A stretch of 64,000 nt of DNA. Source: Ideonella sp. (GTDB taxonomy: Bacteria; Pseudomonadota; Gammaproteobacteria; Burkholderiales; Burkholderiaceae_C). Within the stretch, counting starts at the first letter, position 1. Every line of letters starts with the position of its first letter. Under the pieces are notes generated by a model, which did not search any database, was not told where the DNA came from, and saw only the letters and a program-made list of their open reading frames with translations. The stretch covers positions 1 to 64,000 of the forward strand of contig NZ_JADJDO010000003.1 in assembly GCF_016702655.1 (NCBI RefSeq), in the 5' to 3' direction. This document shows, piece by piece, positions 17,592 through 26,894 of the stretch. The position numbers and the translations under genes are program-made.

Positions 17592-18557
17592 TCAAGACGC
17601 CCGGGAGACCGCCCAGCCGAAGCCGCCGCGCCCGAAGTCGTTGCCGTTGTAGAACATGACCAGCCCGTCGCGCCAGGGCAGCACGCACGGATAGGCCTGC
17701 ATCCACTCGTCCCAGTCGCCGGGGGCAGGCGGAGGGCTCCAGGCCAGGTCGGACGCGTCGCGTTGCCACCGCCGGCCGTCCGCCGAAAGGGCACGCTGCA
17801 GCCGGTAGGCATCGCCGCCGGCTGCGCGGAAGCGCTCGACGCCGCGGTGGCTGAACCACAGTTGCAGACCGTCGGAGCCTGGTAGCGCGCACGACCGTCC
17901 CATTCCCGCCTCGCCGGGAGCCAGTTCGAGGGCGGGATCGGCGTCGATCTGCCAGTGCACGCCATCCTCCGATGCCGCGCCACGCAGTTGGTAGGAGCAC
18001 TCCCACTGCGACGCATGCTGCCGCCACTGCGTCGCGCTGCTGTACACGGCGCGAAAGTGCCGGCCACTTCGCCACACCGACGGCGAGGAGACAAAATAGG
18101 GGTCGTGCGGCCCCGGACCCATCACCGGCCCTGGGCAGGCCCGTCGGAAGCTGATTCCACCATCCTCGCTCACTGCGAGCCCGACGGCGATCTGGTAGGG
18201 CACGTCGCGGCGCTGCGCGATGCCGGAGTAGTACAGCCAGACCTGGTCTCCGTGCGGCAGCACCGCCGCCGGGGCCACGCCGTGAACGTCGAACGTGCCC
18301 GGCTCGCCGCAGTCGAGCGCGGCCTCGGCATGAACCCGCAGGACGCGGAAGTCGTTCCGGGGGTCGAGGTCGACGCAGAAGACGCGGCTGCAATTGCCGC
18401 CGTCGCGGCCGCCGACATATGCACGCCAGCAGTCCGCCGCCAGCGGGAGCACCGTCGGCGCCTGCGCGTGCGTCGCCCAGGCCGGGTTCCCCGCGGGCGG
18501 CGCGACGAGCAGTCCGCGCCGCTCCCAGACGTCGACGCGGCAGTCGCCGGCCGGCAT
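17592..18557 (-). CDS. Beta-propeller glycosidase-like protein (GH32/43/68 fold)
   Basis: 321 residues. The ATG at 18557 overlaps the TGA of the upstream NeuD-like gene (ATGTGATG), so the two are coupled. Repeated short blade-like segments appear: GTFDVHGVAPAAVLPHGD, QVWLYYSGIAQRRDVPYQIA, VGLAVSEDGGISF, GPVMGPGPHDPYFVSSPSV, QLRGAASEDGVHWQ, LQLWFSHRGVERF and DGLVMFYNGNDFGRGGFGWA. The repeated S-E-D-G-x-x-W/F elements and aspartates fit a five-bladed propeller of the GH32/43 type. No signal peptide, which is unusual for a secreted glycosidase and suggests a cytoplasmic or non-catalytic role in polysaccharide synthesis. Function not certain. Confidence 0.6.
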   Translation of the reverse strand: MPAGDCRVDVWERRGLLVAPPAGNPAWATHAQAPTVLPLAADCWRAYVGGRDGGNCSRVFCVDLDPRNDFRVLRVHAEAALDCGEPGTFDVHGVAPAAVLPHGDQVWLYYSGIAQRRDVPYQIAVGLAVSEDGGISFRRACPGPVMGPGPHDPYFVSSPSVWRSGRHFRAVYSSATQWRQHASQWECSYQLRGAASEDGVHWQIDADPALELAPGEAGMGRSCALPGSDGLQLWFSHRGVERFRAAGGDAYRLQRALSADGRRWQRDASDLAWSPPPAPGDWDEWMQAYPCVLPWRDGLVMFYNGNDFGRGGFGWAVSRAS

Positions 18558-19222
18558 CACATGATGCGCGCCAGGCGCGAGCTGTCGTGCTTCGAGCGCG
18601 GGCTCGACTGCGCAAGGTAGACCGACCCGTCGGGCACGCTCTCTCGAACGATCACCGTGCACTCGCCGAAGAAGCACGAGTTGCCGACCACCACGCCGGC
18701 GCCGATGCCGACCTGCCCGCCGAAGAAGCACAGCTCGCCGATCTGGACGCTGCCGGACAGCCCCACCTGCGACGAGAAGAAGCAGTGGTCGCCGACCACC
18801 GAGTGGTGGCCGACGTGGTTGCCGCTCCACATCATCACGTTGTTGCCGATGTGCACGAAGGGCTGGATCACGTTCTGCTCGAGGATGAAGCAGTTTTCGC
18901 CGATGTGCTCGGTGTAGACGTGGCAGCTCGGGTGCACGAAGCTGATGAACGAGTAGCCGCGCTTTTTACCCTCGAGGTAGCGGTCGCGGCGGAACTGGTT
19001 CATCCGCCGAAAGCTCAGCGGCCCGAGCAAGCTCACTTGGTTTGCAGGAAAGGCGTTCTCGAGCGTCTCCCAAGGAACGACCGGCTTGCCGCAGAAGCGG
19101 TCGACACGGCAGAAGGCGGCGTCGGCCGTGTAGCCGACGATCCGATGCGCGGAGTCGCGCTCGATATACGCCGTCGCCACTTCGGCGATCGCGCCGGCTC
19201 CGAAAACGACGATGTCTGCCAT
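18557..19222 (-). CDS. NeuD/PglD-like sugar O- or N-acetyltransferase
   Basis: 221 residues. N-terminal Rossmann-like part MADIVVFGAGAIAEVATAYI (residues 1-20) binds the sugar substrate in NeuD/PglD enzymes. From about residue 115 a left-handed beta-helix of hexapeptide repeats follows: HVYTEHIGENCFILEQNVIQ, PFVHIGNNVMMWSGNHVGHH (containing the catalytic-type histidine), SVVGDHCFFSSQVGLSG and VQIGELCFFGGQVGIGAG. These enzymes use acetyl-CoA to acetylate nucleotide-activated sugars. The last 20 residues, with SSPRSKHDSSRLARIM, extend past the helix. Overlaps the downstream propeller gene. Exact sugar unknown; it could acetylate the product of FdtB or of the methyltransferase-aminotransferase. 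Confidence 0.8.
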   Translation of the reverse strand: MADIVVFGAGAIAEVATAYIERDSAHRIVGYTADAAFCRVDRFCGKPVVPWETLENAFPANQVSLLGPLSFRRMNQFRRDRYLEGKKRGYSFISFVHPSCHVYTEHIGENCFILEQNVIQPFVHIGNNVMMWSGNHVGHHSVVGDHCFFSSQVGLSGSVQIGELCFFGGQVGIGAGVVVGNSCFFGECTVIVRESVPDGSVYLAQSSPRSKHDSSRLARIM

Positions 19223-19306
19223 GCAACTGCAATCCCAACCCCTGGACCAGTCCAGTATAGATGGCAGGTTCTTCTGCCAGCGGCGCGGGCAGCGCCAGGG
19301 CGCCCG

Positions 19307-20317
19307 TCAGCCGGCGTCGCCGAGGTCTTCGCGGGCGGCATTGCGGACCGCGTCATCGAGCCACCGATGCAGGCTCTTGCCGCTGGCCGCTTGCGCGCGA
19401 AGGGCGAGTGCCTTGGCCTCGTTCGAGACGCCTTCGAGCTGACCGTAGTAGCGCGTCCGGTGCGTGCCGCCGCGGGGACCAGGGATCTCGAGATCGAAGT
19501 CTGCGAATGGCGGGCCCTCGCCGACGTGGTAGCTGATGCAGTAGAAGGCACCGTTCATCACGTAGCGAACTGCGACGTCGCGCGCCGACACGTGCAGATC
19601 GGCGAGCGGTGCCTCGAATGCGTAGTGGGGATTCGAGTTCATCAGCACGGCGCCGAACTCGGTGGGGCGGAGCCACGGCGCGATGCCCTCGTCACCGACA
19701 ACGACCCGACCGCCGGGTCTGACGACGCGGCTGATCTCGGCGAAGGCCTGCTTTCGGTCGGAGAACGTGTTGAAGCCGCCAAGGTGGAAGTAGGCGTCGA
19801 AGTACCGGTCCGGATAGGGCAGATGCATCGCGTTGGCCACGCAGTGAACAACCCGTGCCGGCACGCGCGCGAGCTTGTCGAAGCTGCGCTGCAGCATCGG
19901 CGCGCTCAGGTCGGTCACATGAAGTTCGCCGGCGGCGCCAAGGCGCGCAGCGATCAGCGCTGAATCCCGACCTGTGCCAGCGCCGGTCTCGAGCACCTTG
20001 TGGTGCGGCTCGATGCCGAGCAGATCGACGACTTGCGAGCGTTGCTCGAGTTCGTCGAGGCCGAACGTGCGAAAGGTCAGCGGCAGGTAGTCGTCATAGA
20101 CATCGCAACTGGCTTCGTACCAGATGCTGCTGGCTCGGTCGGCGTCGGGCAGGGTCAGCGGATGAACGAGGTGTGGCAGCCCGGCAGCGATTTGATACAC
20201 GGCGCCGGCGGCACTCTTCAGCGTGCCCTCTTGCACCTCGTGGCCGACCTCGATTCGCGCTTCCAGCGTCAGCGGCCCATGGTTGTCGGGGCAGACGAAG
20301 ACATGATTCTTCAGCAT
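19307..20317 (-). CDS. Class I SAM-dependent methyltransferase with N-terminal Trm112-like segment
   Basis: 336 residues from the ATG at 20317 (AGGA six bases upstream). The first 50 residues, MLKNHVFVCPDNHGPLTLEA and GAVYQIAAGLPHLV, resemble a Trm112/YcaR-like zinc-ribbon but keep only one of the usual cysteines. The methyltransferase core follows: HHKVLETGAGTGRDSALIAA (motif I, about residue 110), ELHVTDLSAPMLQRSFDKLA, CVANAMHLPYPDRYFDAYFH and VVRPGGRVVVGDEG. The long C-terminal part (YHVGEGPPFADFDLEIPG) has no recognised role. Divergent from the GT61 gene. Substrate unknown; a sugar or lipid intermediate is likely from context. Confidence 0.75.
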   Translation of the reverse strand: MLKNHVFVCPDNHGPLTLEARIEVGHEVQEGTLKSAAGAVYQIAAGLPHLVHPLTLPDADRASSIWYEASCDVYDDYLPLTFRTFGLDELEQRSQVVDLLGIEPHHKVLETGAGTGRDSALIAARLGAAGELHVTDLSAPMLQRSFDKLARVPARVVHCVANAMHLPYPDRYFDAYFHLGGFNTFSDRKQAFAEISRVVRPGGRVVVGDEGIAPWLRPTEFGAVLMNSNPHYAFEAPLADLHVSARDVAVRYVMNGAFYCISYHVGEGPPFADFDLEIPGPRGGTHRTRYYGQLEGVSNEAKALALRAQAASGKSLHRWLDDAVRNAAREDLGDAG

Positions 20318-20520
20318 CGGAGGTCCTGAGCAGGGTGAGGAGCCGGTGGGGGCTATGCGGAGCGGTTGCCCGGGCAACCGCGGCCGGCCGATCATCGCGC
20401 AGGATAGCGCCGCGTCATGCGGCCACGTTGTCGATGCCTGACCCGTCGGGCCCATAATCCTTGCATGGAGAAAGGTGCGTCCGCAATCCTTCGGCGTGCC
20501 GGTTGGGGGATCAGCACTTC

Positions 20521-21931
20521 ATGCCACTTCCCGAGGCACTCAGAGCCCGACGTCCCGGCTTGGCCAGACTGGCCGCGCAGGCACTAGCGGGGCCTGAGCA
20601 TGGGGTGCTCTACCACTTCAAGTCGCGCCTCTTGAATGTACTCGGCCCGGAGCGAGCCCAGGAGGCCCTGGGAGCCTTTCTCGCGGACTTCGGTCCTGTC
20701 CGCCGCAGTTCGGGGCCGCTCGAGCGGTTGTGGGATGTCGCGCAGGACCAGGCGGTCTGCCTGACGCACACGCGAGCCGAGTCGCTGCAGCTGCCGGGCG
20801 CACCGCTGCTCGACGGGCATCGCAGCCCTCCATTCACGGTGGACGCGCGTGCACTTTCGTCACGCTTTGGAGGACGCAACCACCTACGGCGGGTCGAACC
20901 TGCGGTCAATGGGCGTGTCCGTCATATCGGACATCCAGGGGAACGAGGCTGAGCGCTACCTTACCAACTGGTGGTTCGACCCGATCATCTCGGGCCGGGA
21001 CGGTGCCGACACGCTGTATCACCTGCCAACCGATGTCGCTTTGCACCTGTCGGAGGCGATCGACCTGACGGGCGCGTTTTCGCGCGGTTGGGGGCACTGT
21101 GTGATGGAGTTCGTCCCGCAACTGCTGTTGGCGGATACCGTTGCCGAGGTCGCCGCCAATGTCCCCATCTTGGTCGATGCCGACTTGCCGCAAGCGCACT
21201 ACGACCTGCTGCAGTTCGTCAGTCCTCGGCGCGAGCAGATCAAGCTTGGGTTTCGGCAGGCGGCCCGAGTGAGCAAGCTCTGGGCTGGCAGTTCCCCCGA
21301 GTACTGGCCGGTGCTTCGCGCGCCCGGTCAGCTGATGCGGCCGGAACTCTCTTCGATCAATCCAATGGGTCTTGCTCGACTGTTGCGGCGACTGCCACCG
21401 CTGCCGATGCCGGGTGATCCGGCGTTGCGGCGGGTCTTCCTCGCTCGGAGTGGCGACGTACGCCTGGCCAACGAGGCCGAAGTGATCGCGCGGCTGGAGC
21501 GAGAGGGGTTCGTCGCGGTCTACCCGGAGCGACTCAGCGTTCACGAACAACTCAGGCTCGCGCGCAACGCCACCCATGTGGCCGGCGCCTGGGGCTCGCA
21601 GCTCATGCTCGCCGTACTGTTCGGCAACCCCGAATTGCGGGTGCTGGTTCTGAGCGGGCCGCAGATGGAGGAGGGGCCGAGTTTGACGGCTGTCTACGAG
21701 GCCAGAGGCCAGCGCGTTCTGGTCTTGACAGGGCACGAGCGCACGCCCAACCCAAGGTTGCCCTACAACTCGCTGTATACGGTCGAGATAGGACGTCCTC
21801 GATGCTGCTCTGGCGCAGTGGCTGTGACCGTGGGTGTGTCCTCGGGCGACGGCAAGTCTGCATCGCCAACCACGAGGTCCGCGTTGGCGACCCTGCCCGC
21901 TGCGGATGGCGTTGGGGCGGGCGGTGGATAG
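20521..21931 (+). CDS. GT61 (DUF563) capsular polysaccharide glycosyltransferase, frameshifted
   Basis: Product begins MPLPEALRARRPGLARLAAQ at the ATG 20521 (GGGGAT upstream). A shift near 20855 passes to EDATTYGGSNLRSMGVSVI and then a long stretch typical of GT61: GWGHCVMEFVPQLLLAD, VPILVDADLPQAHYDLLQFV, RRVFLARSGDVRLANEAEVI, LEREGFVAVYPERLSVHEQL and NATHVAGAWGSQLMLAVLFG. These are the blocks of DUF563 transferases found in capsule and O-antigen loci. Another shift near 21790 would end the protein at 21827 (DVLDAALAQWL) rather than 21931. About 435 residues when repaired. A weak promoter (TTGTCG at 20428, CATAAT at 20453, spacing 19) precedes it. Confidence 0.7.
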
Positions 21932-22778
21932 GTCGCCAATCCGACCGCTCGACTGCGTTAGTCTGGCATTCCGAGAAGCGTCGAGGATCGATGACGACAC
22001 CCCGACCCACGAGCGGTGGATGGCCGCGAGGCACCGGCGCGGTTCGCCGGCCTGACCTATCAACGGTTCCGGGCAATGGCTGTCGACCCGACGCTGAGCC
22101 CGCACGAGAAGATCAGCTGCGGATGCCTTTCGCCATGGCTTCGAGGGCGCGGTGCTCGATGACGTCACTGCCAAGCTTCCAGCGCTCGCGCGGAACGGAA
22201 GCACGGTGCTCGACATCGGCGCTGGCTGCGATGAGTATGCGCACCGCCAGATCGCCCGGTGTGGCGAGCGGCAGCAGACGCTCTACCTCGTCGACTCCCC
22301 CGAAATGCTCGGCCAACTGCGGGATCCACCGCATGTCCGCAAAGTCCCGGGACGCTTTCCCGAAAGAGGTGTTGCCGTCCCTGCGCAGCGCTGGCGCGAG
22401 GCGCCGACGCGATCGTCTGCTACGGTGTGCTTCAGGTCGTGTTCCTCGAGGCCAATCCGTTCGAATTCGTCGACGCGGCGGCAAGCTTGCTCGCTCCGGG
22501 CGGCCGGCTCCTCTTTGGCGAGGTGCCCAATCACTCCAAGCTGCGCCGCTTCCCTCGCGGGCCGAGGCCGGTCGCGCCTACCACCATGCCTACATGCGCA
22601 CCGAGGAGGACCCTGAAATCCCGCTCTTGAAGCACCGGGCCCGCGCATCGATGACGCGGTGCTGCTGGGCCTGTTGATGCGTTTGCGCTCGGCCGGCCTG
22701 GACGCCTGGCTCATGCCGCAGGCGGAAGGACTGCCGCTGGCAAACCGGCGCGAGGATCTGCTGGTCGCACGCCCGTGA
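21906..22778 (+). CDS. Class I SAM-dependent methyltransferase, frameshifted
   Basis: Readable pieces: DDDTPTHERWMAARHRRGSP, AGLTYQRFRAMAVDPTLSPH, then DAFRHGFEGAVLDDVTAKLP leading into GSTVLDIGAGCDEYAHRQIA (motif I) and LYLVDSPEMLGQLRDPPHV. After more shifts: ADAIVCYGVLQVVFLEANPF, LLAPGGRLLFGEVPNHSKLR, AYHHAYMRTEEDP and finally LRSAGLDAWLMPQAEGLP and NRREDLLVARP before the stop at 22776. At least four single-base shifts are needed. The start is uncertain; the ATG at 21906 is in the right frame for the first piece. About 285 residues when repaired. Same orientation as the GT61 and FdtA genes, with a gap of 24 bases to FdtA. Confidence 0.6.
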
Positions 22779-22802
22779 CACCCGTCGAACGCCGCTCCGA
22801 GC

Positions 22803-23225
22803 ATGGCCAGCGTTGAGGACTGCAAGTTGATCGACATTCGTTCGGTCTACGACCGGCGCGGCGTGCTTGCGTTCGTCGAAGGTGGCATCGACGTGGCCTT
22901 CGAGATCCGCCGCACCTATTGGATGTTCGACATTCCGTCGCGCACGGCCCGAGCGGGACATGCCCACCGGACGCTGCGCCAGCTCTACGTGGCGGTATCG
23001 GGCTCGTTCGATGTGTCGCTCGACGACGGCCGGGGGGTGCGCAGCGTGCGCTTGAGCCGCCCCGACCAGGGCCTGACCCTGGTGCCGGGCATCTGGCGCG
23101 AGATCGTCAACTTCTCGTCCAACGCCTGTCTCTTGGTGCTGGCTTCCGAGCTGTTCGACGAGGCGGACTATGTGCGTGATCGCGCGCAGTTTCAGCGTCT
23201 CGTCGACGAGGGGGTCTTCGACTGA
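22803..23225 (+). CDS. fdtA: FdtA/QdtA-type dTDP-4-keto-6-deoxyglucose 3,4-ketoisomerase
   Basis: 140 residues, intact. A small cupin: FEIRRTYWMFDIPSRTARAG, HAHRTLRQLYVAVSGSFDVS (the G-x-H-A-H-x-x-x-Q-x block that holds the metal/catalytic histidines) and LDDGRGVRSVRLSRPDQGLT, VPGIWREIVNFSSNACLLVL, and FDEADYVRD at the end (the S-x-x-Y/F-x-x-x-x-Y-I-R-D tail of the family). FdtA/QdtA enzymes convert dTDP-4-keto-6-deoxyglucose to the 3-keto isomer, the step before 3-amination to Fuc3N or Qui3N. The partner aminotransferase (FdtB-like) lies 1 kb away in the opposite orientation. Whether the product is the galacto or gluco isomer cannot be read here. Confidence 0.8.
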   Translation: MASVEDCKLIDIRSVYDRRGVLAFVEGGIDVAFEIRRTYWMFDIPSRTARAGHAHRTLRQLYVAVSGSFDVSLDDGRGVRSVRLSRPDQGLTLVPGIWREIVNFSSNACLLVLASELFDEADYVRDRAQFQRLVDEGVFD

Positions 23226-23267
23226 CCGACTCGCCCCTCGCTTCTCCGGCGCTTCCGGGCCGCACGC

Positions 23268-24188
23268 TCAAAGGTCGAGTTGCATCCTTACTTTGAGCGA
23301 TTCCTTGAATCCGAGTCCGTGCTTGAAGTGCAGCAATCCGAAGTCCGGCTCGATGTCGACAGTCGACGTGCCCAGATCGAGCAATCCGACGCCCGTCGCC
23401 TGGCAATGGGTGTAGATCGCCTCGGCGAGCATCACCACCGGGCTGAATGCGGAGTAGCCGGGCGCGTCACCCCAGTAGAAGACATGCATCACCCGCGCGC
23501 TCAGACGCAGGCACAACGCCGCGGCGGCCAGGCGCTCGCCATCGGTGCAGCCGAACAGCAGCATTGCCTGGGGGAACTCGCGGGCCATGACCTGCAGCTC
23601 CGCATGCGACATCGACAGCTCCGCCCTTGCGCGCCCGGTTCGCGGCCAGGGTGTCGTACACCGCAGCGAGCGCCGACGCCAGCAGCAACTGCGCCTCGAG
23701 GCCCTCGCGCCAGCACCTTTCGCAGGCGCTTCAGATTGGCGTAACTCGTGCGTTCGGCCAGTGAGGCGCTGTCACCTCGAGGCTCTGGTCAAGGTCGCAT
23801 CGGGTGAGCCGAAAGCCGCTGGCACGCAACATGGCGACTTGGTTGGCGAAGGCGATCGGGTCGTGCGACATCGGCGCAGGCCGCACTTCAATTTGGCGCG
23901 CACCTTCGTCTGCGAGCCGGGCAACGACCGCACTGTGGAAGGCGAACAGCTCCTCGTGCCGCAGGTCCTCCCGCATCGCATAGCCGGCAAAGGTTCCGCG
24001 CCCCGGGCTGCGCCACAGGCCATCGACGCCTCGCGTGAAGTGAACGCAAGCAGCCACCCGGCCCTTGTGCACCCACTCGAAATAGTGCGCTGCTTCGCGG
24101 GCGTGCAGACGAAAAGAAGGCAGGGGTCTGGAACAAGCAACCTGGCCCGTCACGGCTCGCCCTTCTCGACAAGGCGCAACTCGCCCAT
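23268..24188 (-). CDS. GNAT/FemAB-like acyltransferase, frameshifted
   Basis: The ATG at 24188 has AGGAG six bases upstream and opens MGELRLVEKGEP; a shift near 24154 leads to PLPSFRLHAREAAHYFEWVH and GRGTFAGYAMREDLRHEELF, IEVRPAPMSHDPIAFANQVA and CDLDQSLEVTAPHWP. After a second shift region (23640-23760; pieces YANLKRL and LLLASALAAVYDTLAANRAR) it continues MSHAELQVMAREFPQAMLLF, ERLAAAALCLRLSARVMHVF, LLDLGTSTVDIEPDFGLLHF and KHGLGFKESLKV. The C-terminal pattern is typical of GNAT proteins of the FemAB/BioF2-like group found in exopolysaccharide clusters. About 306 residues. It may N-acylate an amino sugar, for example the product of FdtB. Confidence 0.6.
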
Positions 24189-24193
24189 CGCTA

Positions 24194-24200
24194 CTCCTCT
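24194..24200 (-). promoter_or_regulatory. Ribosome binding site of the GNAT/FemAB-like gene
   Basis: On the minus strand AGAGGAG precedes the ATG at 24188 by five bases. It decides this start over the in-frame GTG at 24153, which would drop a plausible 12-residue N terminus. Confidence 0.55.
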
Positions 24201-24265
24201 GTGTGCGCTGACCCGACCAAGCAGGCGCGAACGTGCGTTTGCGATGCGCGAGGCGTCGGCGCCGC

Positions 24266-25376
24266 TCAGCACCTGAAGTATCGGCGAACGGCGGCGATCA
24301 CCCGCTCCGTCTGGGCCGGCGTCTGGTGCGGGCCGATCGGCAGGCTCAGCACCTCGCTGCACAGGCGGTCCGCGGCCGTGACAACTGGCGGGGCGAATGC
24401 CGCGAACGGCGCAAGCCGATAGACCGGCAGTGGGTAGTGGACCAGGGTTTCGATCCCGTCCGCTGCCAGGTGTTTGGCCAGCGTATCGCGACCGGCGCAG
24501 CGCACGACGAAGAGGTGCCAGACGGGCTCGTTCGCCGGATCGAGCGGCGGCAGGTGCAGGTCCGGCAGATCGCGAAACGCCTCCAGGTACCGGGCGCGAT
24601 CTTCTGCCGACGGCCATTCCAGTCCGCGAGTCGCAGCAGCCTCACCCTCAGGATTGCCGCCTGCAGCGGGTCGAGCCGCGAATTGCGACCTGCCGTCGTG
24701 GGCGTATTTCCGCTCCGACCCATAGTTGCGCAGGCGCCGCACACGCGCCGACAGATCGTCATCATTGGTCGTCACCGCGCCGCCGTCGCCGAACGCGCCC
24801 AGGTTCTTGCTCGGATAGAAGCTGAACGCAGCGGCCGCCCCGAGGCTGCCGGCCGCCCTGCCGTTGCGTCGCGCACCGTGTGCCTGGCCGCATCCTCGAT
24901 CACGATGACTCCGTGCTCGGCGGCCAGTGCCGACAGGGGCTCCATCGCCACCGGGTCGCCGTAAAGGTGTACGGCGACAACCGCGCGTGTGCGTCGAGTC
25001 AGCGCCTGGGCAAATGTCGCTGCGTCGATGTTGTAGCCACCGCAAGCAGGCTCCGCTGCCACCGGCACTGCGCCCACCATGCGCACTGCGGTCCACGTCG
25101 CGATGAACGTGTGCGCGGGGACGACCACCTCGTCCCCCGGCCGGACGCCGGCGGCCTCGAGTGCGAAGGCCAGCGCGTCGAGCCCGTTGCCCACGCCGAC
25201 AGCGTGCTTGCAGCCGGCCACGGGCGCGAAGTCGGCCTCGAATGCGGCGAGCTCGGGCCCAGGATGAATTGCCCACCAACGAGGACGCGCTGCCAGGCGG
25301 CATCCAAGTCTGCGCGTTGTTCGGCGATTCCGGCTGCCACGTCCAGGAAAGGTACGGCCGGCCTGGCGTGGGTCAT
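24266..25376 (-). CDS. fdtB: DegT/DnrJ/EryC1 aminotransferase (FdtB/QdtB-like), frameshifted
   Basis: PLP-dependent sugar aminotransferase of about 370 residues when repaired. The ATG at 25376 gives MTHARPAVPFLDVAAGIAEQ and QRADLDAAWQRVLVGGQFIL; a shift near 25265 leads to ELAAFEADFAPVAGCKHAVG, VGNGLDALAFALEAAGVRPG, DEVVVPAHTFIATWTAVRMV, AVVAVHLYGDPVAMEPLSAL and GVIVIEDAARHTVRDATAG. After another shift near 24850: GAAAAFSFYPSKNLGAFGDG, with the Schiff-base lysine in the S-K-N-L-G motif, then VRRLRNYGSERKYAHDGRSQ. PSKNLGAFGDGGA and YGSE-KY are typical of FdtB/QdtB enzymes that make dTDP-3-amino-3,6-dideoxyhexoses. The nearby FdtA gene supports this use. Confidence 0.7.
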
Positions 25377-25616
25377 GTGGAGGAGCCGAGTGTTTCGGGT
25401 TCGAAGTGTGCATCAGATCGGCGGGTTGCAGCCCACACGACGAACGCGCTGTCGTGGCCGGCCCTCGAGATCCATCGGAGACGCGCACCCTCGGCGATAC
25501 TCTGTCCCTGCGGCGGTTGGTCCCGCGCACAGAGCGGCGCGCGTGCACGCTTCCGTGCTGTCCGGCCTTCGGACCTGCGTCACGCGCAGGGACGTCACTT
25601 GTATCCAGGATCGTCC

Positions 25617-26513
25617 GTGAGTCCTACGAACCATCGAGACACTGCCCAACTCCAGGGCAGCGGACAGAGCGGAGCGGCGTTCGAGGGCCGTGCGTATCCT
25701 CTCTTCGTCGACCCGCAAGCAAGGCCCTGCTTCCGGATTGAGCGGGGTCGGTCCGCGCACAGGGTTCTGCTGACGTCGATTCCCAAATCGGGAACCTATC
25801 TCTTCGGCGAACTCTTCCGCAAGCTCGGTTTCGTCGATGCCGGCATTCACATCGAAGGACGAGGCGGCAACAGTTTCACGGATTATCGGTTCACGTCCTT
25901 GTCCGACGCGAGGCAGAACCCGCATCTCGAGCCCATTTCGTTGCCGCTGGCCAGAACGCTTGGGCTGATTCTTCCCGGACAGTACGTGGTCAGCCATCTG
26001 CAGGTGACGGATGACTTGCCCTCGTCCGTGCTGGCGGGATTCAAGGTGGCATTCGCTTGCAGCAATCTGAGGGATTGCCTGGTCAGCCTGATGTTGTTTC
26101 TGATCAGGACTGCAAGTGGCTCCGGGGCCGTGGCACCGCTCCTGAAGATCGAGCGCGATGAACAGAGGACCTTGTTCATGCTGAGGCATTATGGCGAGCA
26201 ATTTCTCGAAGAGGCCTCCCTGGTGATGAACATCCTGAAGCGAACCGATGTGCTTCGACTCAAGTTCGAAGACGCGGTGAATTCGCATGACGAGCCCGCC
26301 CGGGCCGGTTTCATGAAGCGGATCGTCGAGTTTCTGGACCTGGACGTTGATGACACGCGGCTGATCGGCATCCTGAACGAGACGCTCGGGGCGAACACCA
26401 TGACACGGTCGGCACAACCCACCAGCATCGAGCGTTACTGGAGCCCGGAGGCCGAGCGAGAATTCGCGAGGATGGGTGGCTGCGACCTCAATTGCAGACT
26501 CGGCTACCAGTGA
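25617..26513 (+). CDS. Sulfotransferase-like protein 3
   Basis: 298 residues from the GTG at 25617 (VSPTNHRDTAQLQGSGQ). RVLLTSIPKSGTYLFGELFR at about residues 52-71 is the PAPS phosphosulfate loop (S-I-P-K-S-G-T-Y-L). FKVAFACSNLRDCLVSLMLF fits the 3'-phosphate-binding R-D-x-x-x-S block. VLRLKFEDAVNSHDEPARAG and a C-terminal HxSNIExYW-like SAQPTSIERYWSPEAEREF complete the pattern of bacterial sulfotransferases. The frame is intact, although the neighbours on both sides are broken. The start lies 240 bases from the divergent aminotransferase start. Acceptor unknown. Confidence 0.7.
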   Translation: MSPTNHRDTAQLQGSGQSGAAFEGRAYPLFVDPQARPCFRIERGRSAHRVLLTSIPKSGTYLFGELFRKLGFVDAGIHIEGRGGNSFTDYRFTSLSDARQNPHLEPISLPLARTLGLILPGQYVVSHLQVTDDLPSSVLAGFKVAFACSNLRDCLVSLMLFLIRTASGSGAVAPLLKIERDEQRTLFMLRHYGEQFLEEASLVMNILKRTDVLRLKFEDAVNSHDEPARAGFMKRIVEFLDLDVDDTRLIGILNETLGANTMTRSAQPTSIERYWSPEAEREFARMGGCDLNCRLGYQ

Positions 26514-26894
26514 CGGCCCGGTTCGCCTCGTCGCGCACGTCTGTTGCGCGGTCGGCACTCTGCGTTCACTCCCGGTCACAGAGCGGCTGGCACGAGACCG
26601 AACCCGGCGGGAGCGCCTCGACAAGGGCACTGAAGACCGAGCGTGCGGTCGCGAAGGCACTGTGCGGCCCGGGCACATTCCGATGCGCGCGCAGGGGCGC
26701 GCCGAGGCGACTCTGCCCAGCCGTCGATCACAGGGCGGCGTGGCTCGGCGCGAGCGTTCATTGCGCCTGTGGTAGAACATGCCGGCCATGCATCTGATGC
26801 GTTCCATCGAGCACCCGCCGTGCGCGCAACGCGCCGCAGGGGCTCGAGGCCGGCGCATCGCTTCACGCGCGGAAATGCCGCCGGCGGCTGCCGC
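26514..26894. other. Gene-free stretch of 381 bases
   Basis: Between sulfotransferase 3 and the FemAB-like gene. Open frames exist but show no recognisable protein or ribosome binding site. I see no strong promoter, hairpin or repeat. It probably holds the promoter of the downstream gene. Confidence 0.4.

Noticed and set aside
16423..18615. 730-residue minus-strand frame across WbqC and the propeller gene
   Set aside because: It runs through two well-supported genes in other frames and has no motif of its own.
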